NCBI RefSeq assembly: GCF_018614205.1
Contig: NZ_JAGGOS010000047.1
Span: 1-64,000, forward strand
Reading direction: 5' to 3'
From: Streptomyces sp. ISL-36
GTDB lineage: Bacteria; Actinomycetota; Actinomycetes; Streptomycetales; Streptomycetaceae
DNA length: 64,000 nt
The position numbers were made by a program, and so were the translations under genes. The stretch's first letter is position 1, and every line of letters begins with the position of its first letter. The notes beneath the pieces are model-generated. The model was not told the origin of the DNA, made no database searches, and worked only from the letters and a program-made list of their open reading frames with translations. Shown piece by piece: positions 1 to 9,082 of this stretch.

Positions 1-2
1 AC

Positions 3-242
3 CGGGCCCTGTGGGGTCAGGAGAGCGCCTGCGCGGCTGCGGCTCGCGTGGCGGGCGCCCAGGGGGCCGCCGTGGTGCGCTGCTCGGTGCGCGGCGACAT
101 CGCGGACGTGACCGTGACGGCGGGCCTGGGGCCGTACAGGCCGGCCGTCAGGGCGCGGGCGGGGCCTCCGGCCCCTCAGGGGTCCGAGGGGCCGCTGGTG
201 CCTCCAGGGGGCCTGTCGGGGCTTCCCGCAGCAGCTCCGTGA
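3..242 (+). CDS. C-terminal end of a TadE/Rv3654c-like protein (5' cut by window)
   Basis: An open frame enters from the left edge and stops at 240-242. The visible 79 residues contain CAAAARVAGAQGAAVVRC followed by a basic/proline-rich tail. An ACxAAxxVA(x)HGA-type stretch followed by a cysteine and a VRGDIADVTV strand is what I associate with the Rv3654c/TadE-like pilus-assembly proteins found beside actinobacterial Flp pilus genes. No start or membrane segment is visible because the gene is cut. Its last ~95 bases overlap the 3' end of the convergent helicase gene, which is unusual but plausible for GC-rich convergent pairs. Assignment is an inference from a short fragment. Confidence 0.5.
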   Translation, partial: RALWGQESACAAAARVAGAQGAAVVRCSVRGDIADVTVTAGLGPYRPAVRARAGPPAPQGSEGPLVPPGGLSGLPAAAP

Positions 243-2661
243 GGAGGCGTACGGCACCGCGCTTGTGGAGCGGGTCGTTGCCGTTGCCGCACTTGGGGGA
301 CTGGATGCAGGAGGGGCAGCCCGCCTCGCACTCGCAGGAGGCGATGGCCTCCCGGGTGGCCGTCAGCCACGCGCGGGCCGTGTGGAAGGCGCGCTCGGCG
401 AAGCCCGCGCCACCCGGATGGCCGTCGTAGACGAACACCGTCGGCAGCAGCGTGTCGGGGTGGAGCGGGACGGAGACCCCGCCGATGTCCCAGCGGTCAC
501 AGGTGGCGAAGAGCGGCAGCATGCCGATCGAGGCGTGTTCGGCGGCGTGCAGGGCGCCCCCGAGGATCTCCGGGTTGATCCGGGCGGCGTCCAGCTGGTC
601 CTCGGTGACCGTCCACCACACGGCCCGGGTGCGCAGGGTGCGGGGCGGAAGGTCGAGCTTGGTCTCGCCGAGCACCTCACCGGTGATCAGACGACGGCGC
701 AGGAAGGAGACGACCTGGTTGGTGACCTCGACGGAGCCGTAGCAGAGCCGGCCGGCGCCCCAGGGGATCTCGGTGTCGGTCTCCAGAACGGAGATGGAGG
801 TGGTGTCGCGGGCGGTGGTGGAGTACGGCGGACTGGCCTCCTCGACCAGGGCGACCGACTCCTTCAGGTCCAGGTTCCTGACCAGATAGGTCCGGCCCTG
901 GTGGAGGTGGACGGCCCCATCGTGGACGGCGGTGTGGGAGGCGGCCTCGTCCACCGTGCCGAGGAGGCGGCCGGTGGCGGCCTCGACGATCTGGACCGGG
1001 CTGCCGCCCCCGCCCCGGATGTCGGTCAGGTCGGCGGCCCGCTCACGCCGGGTCCAGTACCAGCCGGTGGAGCGCCGGCGCAGAAGCCCGGCGGCCTCCA
1101 GCTGAGGCAGCAGCTCGGGGACGGCAGGGCCGAAGAGCGCCAGGTCGGAATCGGTCAGCGGGAGCTCGGCGGCCGCGGCGCACAGATGGGGGGCGAGGAC
1201 GTAGGGGTTGTCGGGGTCCAGGACCGTCGACTCGACCGGCTGCTGGAAGAGAGCCTCGGGGTGGTGCACCAGGAAGGTGTCCAGGGGGTCGTCGCGGGCG
1301 ACGAGGATCGCCAGGGCGCCCTCGCCGGAGCGACCCGCCCGGCCCGCCTGCTGCCACAGGGAGGCCCGGGTGCCCGGGTAGCCGGCGATCACGACGGCGT
1401 CCAGGCCCGACACGTCCACGCCCAGCTCCAGGGCCGTCGTGGCGGCCAGGCCGAGCAGCTCGCCCGAGTGCAGGGCACGCTCCAGGGCCCGGCGCTCCTC
1501 GGGCAGGTAGCCGCCGCGGTAGGCGGCGACCCGGCGGGCCAGGGAGCGGTCGACCTCGGCGAGGCGTTCCTGCGCGATGACCGCGATCAGCTCGGCGCCG
1601 CGCCGGGAGCGGACGAAGGCGACCGAGCGGACGCCCTGGACGGTCAGGTCCGTGAGCAGGTCGGCGGTCTCCGCGGTGGCCGTCCGGCGCACCGGGGCGC
1701 CCTGCTCGCCGTGGAGCTCGGTCAGCGGCGGTTCCCAGAGGGCGAAGACCAGCTCGCCGCGTGGGGAGGCGTCGTCGGAGACCTCCGAGACCGGCAGGCC
1801 GGTCAGGCGGCCCGCGGCGAGGGCGGGCTCGGCCGAGGTGGCCGAGGCGAGGAGGAAGACCGGATCCGCGCCGTAGCGGGCGCAGACGCGGCGAAGCCGC
1901 CGCAGCACCTGGGCGACATGGGAGCCGAAGACGCCCCGGTAGGTGTGGCACTCGTCGATCACGACGTAGCGCAGGGAGCGCAGGAAGGAGGACCACCTGG
2001 GGTGGGAGGGGAGTATGCCCCGGTGCAGCATGTCGGGGTTGGTGAGCACGTAGTTCGCGTACTGGCGCACCCATTCGCGTTCCTCGACCGGCGTGTCGCC
2101 GTCGTAGACGGCGGGCCGGATCCGGTTCCCGAGCGGCGCGGCCAGCTCGCGCACCGCGCGGCGCTGGTCGGCGGCCAGGGCCTTGGTGGGGGCCAGATAC
2201 AGGGCGGTGGTGCCCCGGCCGTTCGCGGCCTCCGAGCCGTCCAGGAGCGTGGACAGGACCGGGGCGAGGTAGGCCAGCGACTTGCCCGAGGCGGTACCGG
2301 TGGCGATCACCACGGATTCCCCGTCCAGGGCGCGCTCGGCGGCCTCCGCCTGGTGGGCCCACGGGTGCTCGATGCCGGCCGACTGGATCGCGCCGATCAC
2401 TTCCGGCCGGATGCGATGCGGCCAGACGGCATGCCGACCCGCCCGGGCGGGCAAGTGCTCCGTATGAGTGATGCGCGCGGCCCGGCTCTCGCCCGACGAG
2501 AGCCGGTCGAGAACCATGGCGGGGGAGGGGCGGTTGCCCGTCTCCCCGGCAGGTCGACTGGGGCGGTGATTCTTGGCCATCGGCACCGAGTGTGTCACTG
2601 GCGTGACGGACAATGCTCCCAAGGCGTCGTGCATGGCTGCTGGTAAGTGATTGAATGCCAT
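148..2661 (-). CDS. DEAD/DEAH-box helicase with C-terminal zinc-binding (DUF1998/MrfA) domain
   Basis: About 837 residues. It is an SF2 helicase of the MrfA/Hrq1 group, thought to unwind DNA and take part in repair of bulky or cross-linked lesions. Visible motifs are GTASGKS (Walker A, motif I), VIDECHTYRG (DECH-type motif II), LLASATSAEP (motif III) and QQAGRAGRSGEGALA (motif VI). The C-terminus carries CECEAGCPSC followed by C(GNGN), the four-cysteine metal-binding set of the DUF1998/MZB domain. The ATG at 2661 is preferred because upstream in-frame sequence is not protein-like. It lies divergently next to bldG, the arrangement I recall from Streptomyces. The family call is firm; the repair role is family knowledge. 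Confidence 0.88.
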   Translation of the reverse strand: MAFNHLPAAMHDALGALSVTPVTHSVPMAKNHRPSRPAGETGNRPSPAMVLDRLSSGESRAARITHTEHLPARAGRHAVWPHRIRPEVIGAIQSAGIEHPWAHQAEAAERALDGESVVIATGTASGKSLAYLAPVLSTLLDGSEAANGRGTTALYLAPTKALAADQRRAVRELAAPLGNRIRPAVYDGDTPVEEREWVRQYANYVLTNPDMLHRGILPSHPRWSSFLRSLRYVVIDECHTYRGVFGSHVAQVLRRLRRVCARYGADPVFLLASATSAEPALAAGRLTGLPVSEVSDDASPRGELVFALWEPPLTELHGEQGAPVRRTATAETADLLTDLTVQGVRSVAFVRSRRGAELIAVIAQERLAEVDRSLARRVAAYRGGYLPEERRALERALHSGELLGLAATTALELGVDVSGLDAVVIAGYPGTRASLWQQAGRAGRSGEGALAILVARDDPLDTFLVHHPEALFQQPVESTVLDPDNPYVLAPHLCAAAAELPLTDSDLALFGPAVPELLPQLEAAGLLRRRSTGWYWTRRERAADLTDIRGGGGSPVQIVEAATGRLLGTVDEAASHTAVHDGAVHLHQGRTYLVRNLDLKESVALVEEASPPYSTTARDTTSISVLETDTEIPWGAGRLCYGSVEVTNQVVSFLRRRLITGEVLGETKLDLPPRTLRTRAVWWTVTEDQLDAARINPEILGGALHAAEHASIGMLPLFATCDRWDIGGVSVPLHPDTLLPTVFVYDGHPGGAGFAERAFHTARAWLTATREAIASCECEAGCPSCIQSPKCGNGNDPLHKRGAVRLLTELLREAPTGPLEAPAAPRTPEGPEAPPAP

Positions 2662-2740
2662 CGCGGCTGGCGTTCCGTCCCCCGACTCCGCCGGGGAGAC
2701 CCGAGGGGCGACCGCTCGATAGCAAGGTGCTGGAGGATCC

Positions 2741-3094
2741 GTGGACCTGTCCCTGTCGACTCGCAATGTGTCCGGCCCGAGTGGCGACCGTACGGTCGTC
2801 GAGGTCGGTGGCGAGATTGATGTGTATACCGCGCCCAAGCTGCGCGAGCAGTTGGTCGAGTTGGTGAACGACGGCAGCTACCACCTGGTTGTCGACATGG
2901 AGGGCGTGGACTTCCTCGACTCGACCGGCCTCGGTGTGCTGGTGGGTGGCCTGAAGCGCGTGCGCGCGCACGAGGGCTCGTTGCGCCTGGTCTGCAACCA
3001 GGAGCGCATTCTCAAGATTTTCCGTATCACCGGTCTGACCAAGGTGTTCCCCATCCACACCTCGGTCGACGAGGCCGTCAACGCCACCGACTGA
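2741..3094 (+). CDS. bldG: BldG, STAS-domain anti-anti-sigma factor
   Basis: A 117-residue STAS protein of the SpoIIAA/RsbV class. In Streptomyces BldG is needed for aerial hyphae and antibiotic production and acts by binding anti-sigma factors. The phosphorylation site motif [18 protein letters not shown] is present, with the acceptor serine in DSTG near residue 61, preceded by [15 protein letters not shown]. The GTG at 2741 is the most upstream reasonable start; a few residues shorter is possible. The adjacent downstream gene at 3203 encodes a HATPase anti-sigma factor, matching the bldG/SCO3548 pairing I recall. Sequence identity over the STAS core is essentially what I remember of BldG, so confidence is high. 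Confidence 0.95.
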   Translation: MDLSLSTRNVSGPSGDRTVVEVGGEIDVYTAPKLREQLVELVNDGSYHLVVDMEGVDFLDSTGLGVLVGGLKRVRAHEGSLRLVCNQERILKIFRITGLTKVFPIHTSVDEAVNATD

Positions 3095-3202
3095 CGACCG
3101 GCCGCGCGGGAAGCCGCCGGTGTCGGAAGAAGGGGCCAGGAGGGCCGGGCCGTGACGCCCGGTTCTCCGAGCTGCCCGCCCATACGTTCCTAGGGGGACC
3201 GC

Positions 3203-3661
3203 ATGGCCACCGTTGAACTCCGCTTCAGCGCCCAGCCCGAGCACGTCCGCACGGCCCGCCTGGTGGCGGCCGCGGTGGCGCGCCGGGCCGGGGTCGACGA
3301 GGCGGTCCTCGACGAGGTCAGACTCGCCGTCGGCGAGGCGTGCTCCCGCGCGGTCGGGCTGCATCGCAGCAACGGGGTCACCACCCCCGTCCGGGTCGTG
3401 CTGACCGAGGAGGAGAAGTCCTTCTCCATCGAGGTCGGCGACGAGGTGCCGGGCGCGGGGGTGGCGGCGGCCGATGCCGTCGGTGTCCCCGGAGCCCGCG
3501 GCGAGGCGCCGGCCGAGGAGTTCGACGACGCGGACGGCGAGGACGAGATGGGCCTCGCGGTGATCCGCGGGCTCGTCGACGACGTCGAGGTGAGAGCCGG
3601 CGAGGAGGGCGGAGTCATCCGCATGAGCTGGCCGACGACCACGGCGGCCATCCTCCCCTGA
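3203..3661 (+). CDS. Anti-sigma regulatory factor, HATPase (SpoIIAB/RsbW-like), BldG partner
   Basis: 152 residues. A GHKL-type serine kinase/anti-sigma fold: EVRLAVGEACSRAV is the N-box and DEMGLAVIRGLVDDVEV the G-box region of RsbW/SpoIIAB relatives. The middle (about residues 90-118) is an Ala/Glu/Asp-rich insert that replaces the usual DxGxG loop, so kinase activity may be weak or absent. It is preceded by a strong GGGGGACC ribosome site and follows bldG by 108 bases, followed by a clear terminator at 3678. Known work in Streptomyces pairs this gene product with BldG. Which sigma factor it binds is not shown by this sequence. Confidence 0.85.
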   Translation: MATVELRFSAQPEHVRTARLVAAAVARRAGVDEAVLDEVRLAVGEACSRAVGLHRSNGVTTPVRVVLTEEEKSFSIEVGDEVPGAGVAAADAVGVPGARGEAPAEEFDDADGEDEMGLAVIRGLVDDVEVRAGEEGGVIRMSWPTTTAAILP

Positions 3662-3677
3662 CGCGAAGAGAACCGAG

Positions 3678-3706
3678 AGAGGCCCTGCCGAGCAGGGCCT
3701 CTTTTC
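3678..3706 (+). terminator. Rho-independent terminator after bldG operon
   Basis: A perfect 11-bp stem (AGAGGCCCTGC, loop CGA, GCAGGGCCTCT) followed by a T run. It sits 17 bases after the anti-sigma gene stop and separates it from hppA. Confidence 0.85.
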
Positions 3707-3892
3707 ATTTCTCTAGATCATGGATCATCCGTCAATGCTTTTGCCCCATTACTGCTTCCGCACCGCTTCCGGTACTTCTTCCGGTGGGAAAAGTGAGACA
3801 ATGGGGAATTCCATTTGCGGCGCCCTGTTTTGATCAGGTTCCGCTCCCTACAATCCGTCCACATCTTGAGCTCGCAACGTCAAGGAGGACGA

Positions 3893-6352
3893 ATGGCGGG
3901 GCTCTTCAACCCAGAACTGACCGGACACCCCACTTCTCTCGCCGCGGCGGTACTCACCGACGAGAACCGAACCATCGTGATCGTCATCGCGGCCGTCGCG
4001 CTCGCGGCCCTGTTCGTCGCCCAGCTGCTGGTGCGTCAGGTGCTCGCGGCCGGTGAGGGCACCGATGCGATGAAGAAGATCGCCGCCGCCGTGCAGGAGG
4101 GCGCGAACGCCTATCTCGCACGCCAGTTGCGGACCCTCGGGATCTTCGCCGTCGTCGTGTTCGTCCTGCTGATGCTGTTGCCGGCCGACAACTGGTCGCA
4201 GCGCGCGGGGCGTTCTCTGTTCTTCCTGGTGGGTGCGCTTTTCTCGGCGGCCACCGGATACATCGGCATGCGGCTCGCCGTTCGGGCGAATGTGCGGGTG
4301 GCCGCCGCCGCGCGTGAGGCGACACCGGGGCCGGGGGAACCGGAAAAGGATCTGACCTCCGTCTCGCACAAGGCCATGAAGATCGCTTTCCGTACGGGCG
4401 GGGTCGTCGGCATGATCACCGTGGGCCTCGGCCTGCTCGGTGCCTCGTGCGTCGTCCTCGTCTACGCCGCCGACGCGCCCAAGGTCCTCGAGGGCTTCGG
4501 TCTGGGTGCCGCGCTGATCGCGATGTTCATGCGAGTCGGCGGCGGCATCTTCACCAAGGCCGCCGACGTCGGCGCCGACCTCGTCGGCAAGGTGGAGCAG
4601 GGCATCCCCGAGGACGACCCGCGCAACGCGGCCACCATCGCCGACAACGTGGGCGACAACGTCGGCGACTGCGCGGGCATGGCCGCCGACCTCTTCGAGT
4701 CGTACGCCGTCACGCTCGTCGCCGCGCTCATCCTCGGCAAGGCCGCCTTCGGCGACCTGGGCCTCGCCTTTCCCCTGATCGTTCCGGCGATCGGCGTGGT
4801 CACCGCGATGATCGGTATCTTCGCGGTCGCCCCGCGGCGCGCCGACCGCAGCGGAATGACCGCCATCAACCGCGGCTTCTTCATCTCCGCGGTGATCTCG
4901 CTCGCCCTGGTCGCCGTCGCCGTCTTCACCTACCTGCCGTCCTCCTACGCCGACCTCAAGGGCGTCACCGAGCCCGGCGTCCAGGCGCACGCAGGCGACC
5001 CGCGCATCCTCGCCCTGGTGGCCGTCGCCATCGGCATCGTCCTGGCCGCGCTGATCCAGCAGCTCACCGGCTACTTCACCGAGACCAGCCGGCGCCCGGT
5101 CAGGGACATCGGCAAGTCCTCGCTCACCGGTCCGGCCACCGTCGTCCTCGCGGGCATCTCCATCGGCCTGGAGTCCGCCGTCTACACCGCCCTGCTGATC
5201 GGCCTCGCCGTCTACGGGGCGTTCCTGCTCGGCGGCGCCTCCATCATGCTGGCGCTCTTCGCGGTCGCCCTGGCCGGCACCGGGCTGCTCACCACCGTCG
5301 GTGTGATCGTCGCCATGGACACCTTCGGACCGGTCTCCGACAACGCCCAGGGCATCGCCGAGATGTCCGGCGACGTCCAGGGTGCGGGCGCCCAGGTCCT
5401 CACCGACCTCGACGCCGTCGGCAACACCACCAAGGCCATCACCAAGGGCATCGCCATCGCCACCGCCGTCCTCGCGGCTGCGGCGCTCTTCGGCTCGTAC
5501 CGCGACGCGATCGCCACGGCGGTCGCCGACGTGGGGGCGAGGGCCACCGAGACGAACCTCGCGATGGACATCTCCCAGCCCAACAACCTCTTCGGGCTGA
5601 TCCTGGGCGCGTCGGTCGTCTTCCTCTTCTCGGGGCTGGCCATCAACGCGGTGTCGCGCTCGGCGGGAGCGGTGGTCTACGAGGTGCGGCGGCAGTTCCG
5701 CGAGCACCCCGGGATCATGGACTACACCGAGAAACCCGAGTACGGGCGCGTCGTCGACATCTGCACCAAGGACGCGCTGCGCGAACTCGCCACGCCCGGG
5801 CTGCTCGCCGTGATGGCGCCGATCGCGGTCGGCTTCTCGCTCGGCGTGGGTGCGCTCGGCGCGTACCTCGCGGGAGCCATCGGTACGGGCGCGTTGATGG
5901 CGGTCTTCCTCGCCAACTCCGGAGGGGCGTGGGACAACGCCAAGAAACTCGTCGAGGACGGCCACCACGGCGGCAAGGGCAGCGACGCCCATGCCGCGAC
6001 CGTCATCGGCGACACCGTCGGCGACCCGTTCAAGGACACCGCCGGACCGGCCATCAACCCGCTGCTGAAGGTGATGAACCTGGTCGCCCTGCTGATCGCG
6101 CCCGCCGTGGTGCAGTTCAGCTTCGGCGACGACGCGAGCCCCGGGCTACGGGCGTCGATCGCCGTCCTCGCGATCGTGGTCGTCGTCGGCGCGGTCTATG
6201 CCTCCAAGCGCCGTTCGGTGGCCGTGGGCGACGGGGACGGCTCTCAGGGCGGTTCCGCGGGCGGTTCTCAGGGCGGTTCCCAGGGTGACGCCCAGGGCGG
6301 TGCCGCGAAACGCTCGGCGGCCGCCTCCCCGGACGCGCCGGCGATCTCGTAA
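3893..6352 (+). CDS. hppA: K+-insensitive proton-pumping membrane pyrophosphatase
   Basis: 819 residues, multi-spanning. It couples pyrophosphate hydrolysis to proton export across the cytoplasmic membrane. Hallmarks seen are GGGIFTKAADVGADLVGKVE and DDPRNAATIADNVGDNVGD (substrate loops), DTFGPVSDNAQGIAEM, and GDTVGDPFKDTAGPAINPL near the C-terminus. The sequence GNTTKAITKG has lysine at the position that is alanine in K+-dependent enzymes, which by family knowledge predicts potassium independence. The ATG at 3893 follows AAGGAGG. The C-terminal ~45 residues are a hydrophilic Gly/Ser/Gln-rich tail with GGSQGG-type repeats, a lineage-specific addition of unknown purpose. It stands alone between two terminator-like hairpins. 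Confidence 0.97.
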   Translation: MAGLFNPELTGHPTSLAAAVLTDENRTIVIVIAAVALAALFVAQLLVRQVLAAGEGTDAMKKIAAAVQEGANAYLARQLRTLGIFAVVVFVLLMLLPADNWSQRAGRSLFFLVGALFSAATGYIGMRLAVRANVRVAAAAREATPGPGEPEKDLTSVSHKAMKIAFRTGGVVGMITVGLGLLGASCVVLVYAADAPKVLEGFGLGAALIAMFMRVGGGIFTKAADVGADLVGKVEQGIPEDDPRNAATIADNVGDNVGDCAGMAADLFESYAVTLVAALILGKAAFGDLGLAFPLIVPAIGVVTAMIGIFAVAPRRADRSGMTAINRGFFISAVISLALVAVAVFTYLPSSYADLKGVTEPGVQAHAGDPRILALVAVAIGIVLAALIQQLTGYFTETSRRPVRDIGKSSLTGPATVVLAGISIGLESAVYTALLIGLAVYGAFLLGGASIMLALFAVALAGTGLLTTVGVIVAMDTFGPVSDNAQGIAEMSGDVQGAGAQVLTDLDAVGNTTKAITKGIAIATAVLAAAALFGSYRDAIATAVADVGARATETNLAMDISQPNNLFGLILGASVVFLFSGLAINAVSRSAGAVVYEVRRQFREHPGIMDYTEKPEYGRVVDICTKDALRELATPGLLAVMAPIAVGFSLGVGALGAYLAGAIGTGALMAVFLANSGGAWDNAKKLVEDGHHGGKGSDAHAATVIGDTVGDPFKDTAGPAINPLLKVMNLVALLIAPAVVQFSFGDDASPGLRASIAVLAIVVVVGAVYASKRRSVAVGDGDGSQGGSAGGSQGGSQGDAQGGAAKRSAAASPDAPAIS

Positions 6353-6368
6353 CGCACGATCAGAGAGC

Positions 6369-6402
6369 GGGCGGACGGCATGAACTGACATGCCGTTCGC
6401 CC
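6369..6402 (+). terminator. Hairpin terminator after hppA
   Basis: GGGCGGACGGCATG and CATGCCGTTCGCCC form a 14-bp stem with one G-T pair and a 6-base loop, 17 bases after the hppA stop. There is no strong T run, as is common for Streptomyces terminators. Confidence 0.6.
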
Positions 6403-6550
6403 GTCGTCCGTCCCGCTCCCCAAGAAGCGTGAGGCGTGTCTCCCTGGTGCGAATGGCTGCAATAAGGGAGGAACCGGTCGCACGAAAGGTGGATGTCGCC
6501 CGCTCGGCGTGTATGTTCCGGGGCCGAGAGCCTTGGAAGGGACCGATCCG

Positions 6551-7252
6551 GTGAACAAGAAGCTTGCGGCCGCACTGTCCGGCGGCGCGGTACTCGTGCT
6601 CGCGCTGTCCGGGTGCAGCGACGACGGCGACAAGGTAAACGACTGGGCCAAGACGGTCTGCGACCAGGCGAAGCCGCAGATCCAGAAGCGGGCCAACGCC
6701 CAGCAGCTCATCATCTCCACGGCGGCGGACGGGAAACCGGCCGACATCCAGGCCGCGGACTCGAAGGCGTTCCAGGACATCGCCGACGCGGACCGGGCGC
6801 TCGCCGAGGCCATCCAGGGCGCCGGAGCGCCGCCCGTCGACAACGGCGAGAAGCTCCAGCAGGACGCGGTCAAAGAGCTCAACGCGACCGCCGTGGCGTA
6901 CGAGGGGCTGAAGAAGCAGGTCGACGCGCTCGACCCGGGCAACCAGCAGAAGTTCGCGGACGGTCTGCAGGGCGTCGCCGACGGTCTGAAGAAGATCGAG
7001 AAGATGGATCAGGACGCGCTGGCCAAGCTGCAGTCGGGCGAGGTGGGCCAGGCGATGGCGAAGCAGCCCGGGTGCCAGAAGGCGACGCCTTCGGTCGCAC
7101 CGAGCGGCTCGGCCTCGCCGAAGGCCGGCTCGACGGCATCGACCCAGTCGTCGGACAAGTCGTCGGACAAGCCGTCGCCCCAGCCGTCGACCCAGCCGTC
7201 GTCCCGGTCCTCGAACAAGCCCTCCGCCTCAGCGAGCAAGAAGGCCGAGTAG
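6551..7252 (+). CDS. Small secreted lipoprotein with charged helical core and Ser/Pro-rich tail
   Basis: 233 residues from a GTG start at 6551. The N-terminus is a lipoprotein signal, VNKKLAAALSGGAVLVLALSGC, with lipobox LSGC at about residues 19-22. The mature part (residues ~30-165) is predicted helical and rich in Lys, Gln, Asp and Ala (KVNDWAKTVCDQAKPQIQKR). The last ~50 residues are low-complexity Ser/Lys/Pro/Gln repeats (SSDKSSDKPSPQPS) typical of a cell-wall-spanning spacer. It belongs to the small conserved Streptomyces lipoproteins at this locus; no enzymatic motif is visible and function is unknown. It is separated from the downstream methyltransferase by 113 bases. Confidence 0.8.
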   Translation: MNKKLAAALSGGAVLVLALSGCSDDGDKVNDWAKTVCDQAKPQIQKRANAQQLIISTAADGKPADIQAADSKAFQDIADADRALAEAIQGAGAPPVDNGEKLQQDAVKELNATAVAYEGLKKQVDALDPGNQQKFADGLQGVADGLKKIEKMDQDALAKLQSGEVGQAMAKQPGCQKATPSVAPSGSASPKAGSTASTQSSDKSSDKPSPQPSTQPSSRSSNKPSASASKKAE

Positions 7253-7365
7253 AAGGTCCGGTAGGCACGTCGAGCGGGGAAGCCGAGCGGAACCGACGAG
7301 CAGGGCTTCGCGGAGGCGGGCGGGGCGGGCGGGGCAATGTCGGTGGCGGCGGTCACAATGGAGTG

Positions 7366-8904
7366 GTGAGTACGACCAGTCCGACCCCCAGCCTTCCGGC
7401 GCCCGCGCACGCCGCCCGCCTCCGCGAGGCCCTGCTCGCCGCCGACTTCACCGCCGACGGCCTGCTCGACCTGCTCGGTGCCCCCGCCTACGCCGCCCTC
7501 GCGCGCAGCGAGACCGTGCCCGCCCTGCGGGCCACCCGGGGGGACTCCCCGCTGGAGACCCTGGTGCGGCTCTTCCTGCTCCAAGAGGCCGTGGAGTACG
7601 GGCGGGTCGCCGCCGCCCTGCCGCTGGAGGAGGCCCTTGCCGACGGCTGGGTGGTCCGCGAGGACGACACGGTCCGGGCCACGGTGGACATCCGGCCGTA
7701 CGGCGGGCCGGACGGCGAGGACTGGTTCATCGCCTCCGACCTCGGCTGCGCGGTCGGAGGCGCCAGCGGCATCGGCCGCAAGGACGAAGGCGTCGTCCTG
7801 GGAGTCGGCGGGGCGTCCACGACGCTCGCCGGCATCACGGTCCGTACGCCCGTCTCCTCCGCGCTCGACCTCGGCACCGGCTCCGGGATCCAGGCCCTGC
7901 ACGCCGCCCAGCACGCCACCCTGGTGACCGCGACGGACCTCAACCCGCGCGCACTGGACTTCACCCGGCTCACGCTCGCCCTCTCGGGGGCCGGCGAGGC
8001 CGAGCTGCTCCAGGGCTCCCTCTTCGAACCGGTCGACGGCGACACGTACGACCTGATCGTCTCCAACCCGCCGTTCGTCATCTCCCCCGGCGCCCGGCTC
8101 ACGTACCGCGACGGCGGGATGGGCGGCGACGACCTGTGCCGCACGCTCGTGCAGGAGGCCGGGGAGCGGCTCAACGACGGCGGGTACGCCCAGTTCCTGG
8201 CCAACTGGCAGCACGTCGAGGGCGAGGAGTGGCAGGACCGGCTCCGCTCCTGGGTACCGCGCGGCTGCGACGCCTGGATCGTGCAGCGCGAGGTCCAGGA
8301 CATCACGCAGTACGCCGAGTTGTGGCTGCGGGACAGCGGCGACCACCGCGAGGACCCGCAGCGGTACGCAGAGCGGTACGCGGCGTGGCTCGACGAGTTC
8401 GAGGCCCGCAAGACCAGGGCGGTCGGCTTCGGCTGGATCACGCTGCGCAGGAACCCGGCCGTCGTCGCCGGCGCGGTCGAGCCGTCGATCGTGATCGAGG
8501 AGTGGCCGCACCCGGTCGAGCAGCCGCTGGGCGACACCGTACGGGCCCACTTCGAGCGCCAGGACTACCTGCGGGCGCACGACGACGCGGCCCTGCTCAC
8601 CGAGCACTTCACCCTCGCCCCCGAGGTGATGCAGGAGCAGGTCGGCCTGCCGGGCGCGGAGGACCCCGAGCATGTGGTGCTGCGGCAGAACCGGGGCATG
8701 CGGCGCGCCACCAAGGTGGACCACGTCGGGGCCGGCTTCGCGGGCGTGTGCGACGGGTCGCTCAGCGCGGGGCGGATCCTCGACGCGATCGGGCAGTTGA
8801 TGGGCGAGGACCCGGTGCTGCTGCGGGACCGTACCCCGCAGGCGATCCGGCTCCTCGTCGAGGAGGGCTTCCTGCTCCCGGCCGGAGAGGCCCGCGAGGG
8901 CTGA
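7366..8904 (+). CDS. Class I SAM-dependent methyltransferase, NPPF type
   Basis: About 512 residues. The central Rossmann fold has SALDLGTGSGIQALHAAQH (motif I, SAM binding), TATDLNPRALDFT (acidic loop) and DLIVSNPPFVISPG (motif IV, NPPF). An NPPF motif by family knowledge means transfer to a planar amide or exocyclic nitrogen, as in PrmC/HemK glutamine methylases and rRNA N-methylases. An all-helical ~150-residue N-terminal domain and a ~170-residue C-terminal domain flank it, as in the actinobacterial DUF7059-type methyltransferases. Two adjacent GTG codons (7363, 7366) could start it; 7366 is chosen arbitrarily. The substrate is not evident from sequence. Confidence 0.85.
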   Translation: MSTTSPTPSLPAPAHAARLREALLAADFTADGLLDLLGAPAYAALARSETVPALRATRGDSPLETLVRLFLLQEAVEYGRVAAALPLEEALADGWVVREDDTVRATVDIRPYGGPDGEDWFIASDLGCAVGGASGIGRKDEGVVLGVGGASTTLAGITVRTPVSSALDLGTGSGIQALHAAQHATLVTATDLNPRALDFTRLTLALSGAGEAELLQGSLFEPVDGDTYDLIVSNPPFVISPGARLTYRDGGMGGDDLCRTLVQEAGERLNDGGYAQFLANWQHVEGEEWQDRLRSWVPRGCDAWIVQREVQDITQYAELWLRDSGDHREDPQRYAERYAAWLDEFEARKTRAVGFGWITLRRNPAVVAGAVEPSIVIEEWPHPVEQPLGDTVRAHFERQDYLRAHDDAALLTEHFTLAPEVMQEQVGLPGAEDPEHVVLRQNRGMRRATKVDHVGAGFAGVCDGSLSAGRILDAIGQLMGEDPVLLRDRTPQAIRLLVEEGFLLPAGEAREG

Positions 8905-9034
8905 GACGGAGCGAGCGGCAGGAGGCCCAGCCCGGACCGGTCGGGGCCTCGACCGGCCGGGTTGACGTGCTGAGGCGACGACATGCTGAGGCGACGAGGG
9001 ACGCATCCCGCCCCGATCGCGTCCCCATCGCGCT

Positions 9035-9082
9035 CGCTCGTTTCATCGCTCGTTTCATCGCTCGCTTCTTAGCTCGCTTCAT
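9035..9082. repeat. 12-bp tandem repeat, four units, in an otherwise gene-poor gap
   Basis: Units of CGCTCGTTTCAT and close variants repeat with a 12-bp period four times (two exact, two with 2-3 changes) and then decay. They lie in 8905-9638, a 734-base stretch in which I see no convincing gene on either strand. The open frames there have arginine/proline-rich compositions typical of shadow frames. The repeat length is a multiple of three, but no ribosome site supports translation. Confidence 0.7.

Noticed and set aside
3848-5992. 714-codon open frame antisense to hppA
   Set aside because: It is the reverse complement of a certain gene and has an Asp/Arg/Gly-rich composition typical of GC-driven shadow frames.
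9035-9082. Possible CRISPR array
   Set aside because: Units are contiguous 12-mers without spacers; no cas genes in the window.
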